Source: an uncultured Bryobacteraceae bacterium (lineage in GTDB: Bacteria; Acidobacteriota; Terriglobia; Bryobacterales; Bryobacteraceae). From it: a DNA stretch of 5,907 nucleotides. Position numbers and translations under genes: made by a program. The DNA lies in contig CAKZVG010000580.1 in assembly GCA_937921835.1 (NCBI GenBank), positions 1 through 5,907 on the forward strand, written 5' to 3'. Each line of letters starts with the position of its first letter. The stretch's first letter is position 1. The notes beneath the pieces are model-generated. The model saw nothing but the letters and a program-made list of their open reading frames with translations. It searched no databases and was not told the origin of the DNA. This document shows, piece after piece, positions 5,622-5,907 of this stretch.

Positions 5622-5641
5622 TAAGTTATCTAACATTCGCG

Positions 5642-5666
5642 GATCGCGGCGGGGCCGGCCGCGGTC
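5642..5666. other. GC-rich 9-bp hairpin at the edge of the AT-rich region
   Basis: GATCGCGGC (5642-5650) pairs with GCCGCGGTC (5658-5666) with one G-U pair and a 7-nt loop. It lies about 200 nt after the end of the right-edge minus-strand gene and just before the AT-rich region, so it might end transcription from that gene. Neither side has a T-run. Confidence 0.3.
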
Positions 5667-5861
5667 AACACGCGCTGTCCCGAACCGCCGTGACAGGTGA
5701 GATGAAGTTCGGGCTTGGCATGGCCCAATCCAGCCTCCGGACAAACGGCCAGGAGCGCCGTGCCGGCAGCGAGCCGGAATATCCCCCGCTGGAGGTGTTG
5801 CGCGGAACTAAAGCGAATCCGCCCGTTGCCCTTCCGGCTGAAGCCGTCCGGCGCGGCGTGG

Positions 5862-5907
5862 CTAGTCAAGCAAGCGGATGCGGTGGGCCTCGCTGTCGCC
5901 GACGTAG
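5862..5907 (-). CDS. C-terminal end of a probable NHL-repeat protein (partial)
   Basis: The minus strand entering from the right edge reads YVGDSEAHRIRLLD and then TAG at 5864-5862. The pattern Y-V-x-D-S-x-x-H-R-I-R is the hallmark closing strand of an NHL beta-propeller repeat (compare the common form YVADSENHRIR). Such proteins are often secreted and serve in protein or sugar binding. Only 14 residues are visible, so the call rests on a single motif. It has the same direction as the sigma gene, but 349 nt separate them. Confidence 0.55.
   Translation of the reverse strand, partial: YVGDSEAHRIRLLD

Larger units (their letters stand above)
5513..5861. other. Intergenic stretch upstream of the sigma gene
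   Basis: I see no convincing gene in these 349 nt. Roughly 5527-5640 is markedly AT-rich compared with the rest of the window and probably holds the regulatory region of the sigma gene. The remainder (5641-5861) is GC-rich, with open frames on both strands that lack ribosome sites or family features. A TTG-started minus frame of 79 codons (5869-5630) and an ATG-started plus frame from 5702 exist, but both overlap the likely end of the right-edge gene and look like chance frames. Confidence 0.45.

Noticed and set aside
5630..5869. A TTG-started 79-codon minus frame
   Set aside because: No ribosome site and no motif; its start lies inside the stop region of the probable NHL-repeat gene, and it runs through a 9-bp hairpin into the AT-rich region.
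5702..5907. A plus-strand ATG frame (MKFGLGMAQ...) open to the right edge
   Set aside because: It is antisense to the NHL-like C-terminus, turns into Gly/Arg/Cys low complexity near the edge, and has no properly spaced ribosome site.
1..5907. CRISPR arrays, tRNA or rRNA genes, insertion sequences
   Set aside because: I saw no regularly spaced repeats, no cloverleaf-like sequences, no transposase motifs and no flanking target duplications.

Overview
The window is GC-rich bacterial chromosome with dense, GC-third-position coding. A type I sulfatase with a twin-arginine leader, an ECF sigma factor of the kind abundant in Acidobacteriota and Planctomycetes, and a likely NHL-repeat protein together suggest an acidobacterium (Solibacter/Bryobacter-like). 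That placement is an inference from gene content; no marker gene is present.

Layout. Positions 1-246 (-) hold the start of a secreted protein of unknown function that runs off the left edge. Divergent to it, 327-1733 (+) is a complete iduronate-2-sulfatase-like sulfatase, followed by a 271-nt gap. At 2005-4017 (+) is a subtilisin-like protease of the cyanobactin-maturation PatA/PatG type, with a Cys/Asp-rich linker and the PatA/PatG-type C-terminal domain. Two small genes follow on the same strand: 4094-4267 (57 aa, Arg-rich then very acidic) and 4295-4555 (86 aa, Cys-rich and cationic). A long perfect hairpin at 4622-4660 separates them from a convergent pair on the minus strand: an ECF sigma factor (5512-4859) and a 63-aa small protein (4862-4671) whose ATG overlaps the sigma stop codon. 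An AT-rich intergenic stretch with a candidate promoter lies upstream of the sigma gene. The right edge carries the last 14 codons of a probable NHL-repeat gene (-).

Main observation. The three small proteins on opposite strands begin with the same motif, M-x-L-P-x-Q-S-[RK]-P-x-x-R, and then diverge completely. The spacing L-P-x-Q-x-x-P-x-x-R matches, as I recall it, the conserved N-terminus of cyanobactin precursors of the PatE type. With a PatA-type protease as nearest neighbour, this looks like a cyanobactin-related RiPP-like system: one protease, several leader-sharing substrates, and a dedicated sigma factor co-expressed with one substrate. No YcaO cyclodehydratase (PatD), PatF, PatG macrocyclase, oxidase or exporter is visible here. 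Any further modification enzymes must lie outside the window or be absent.
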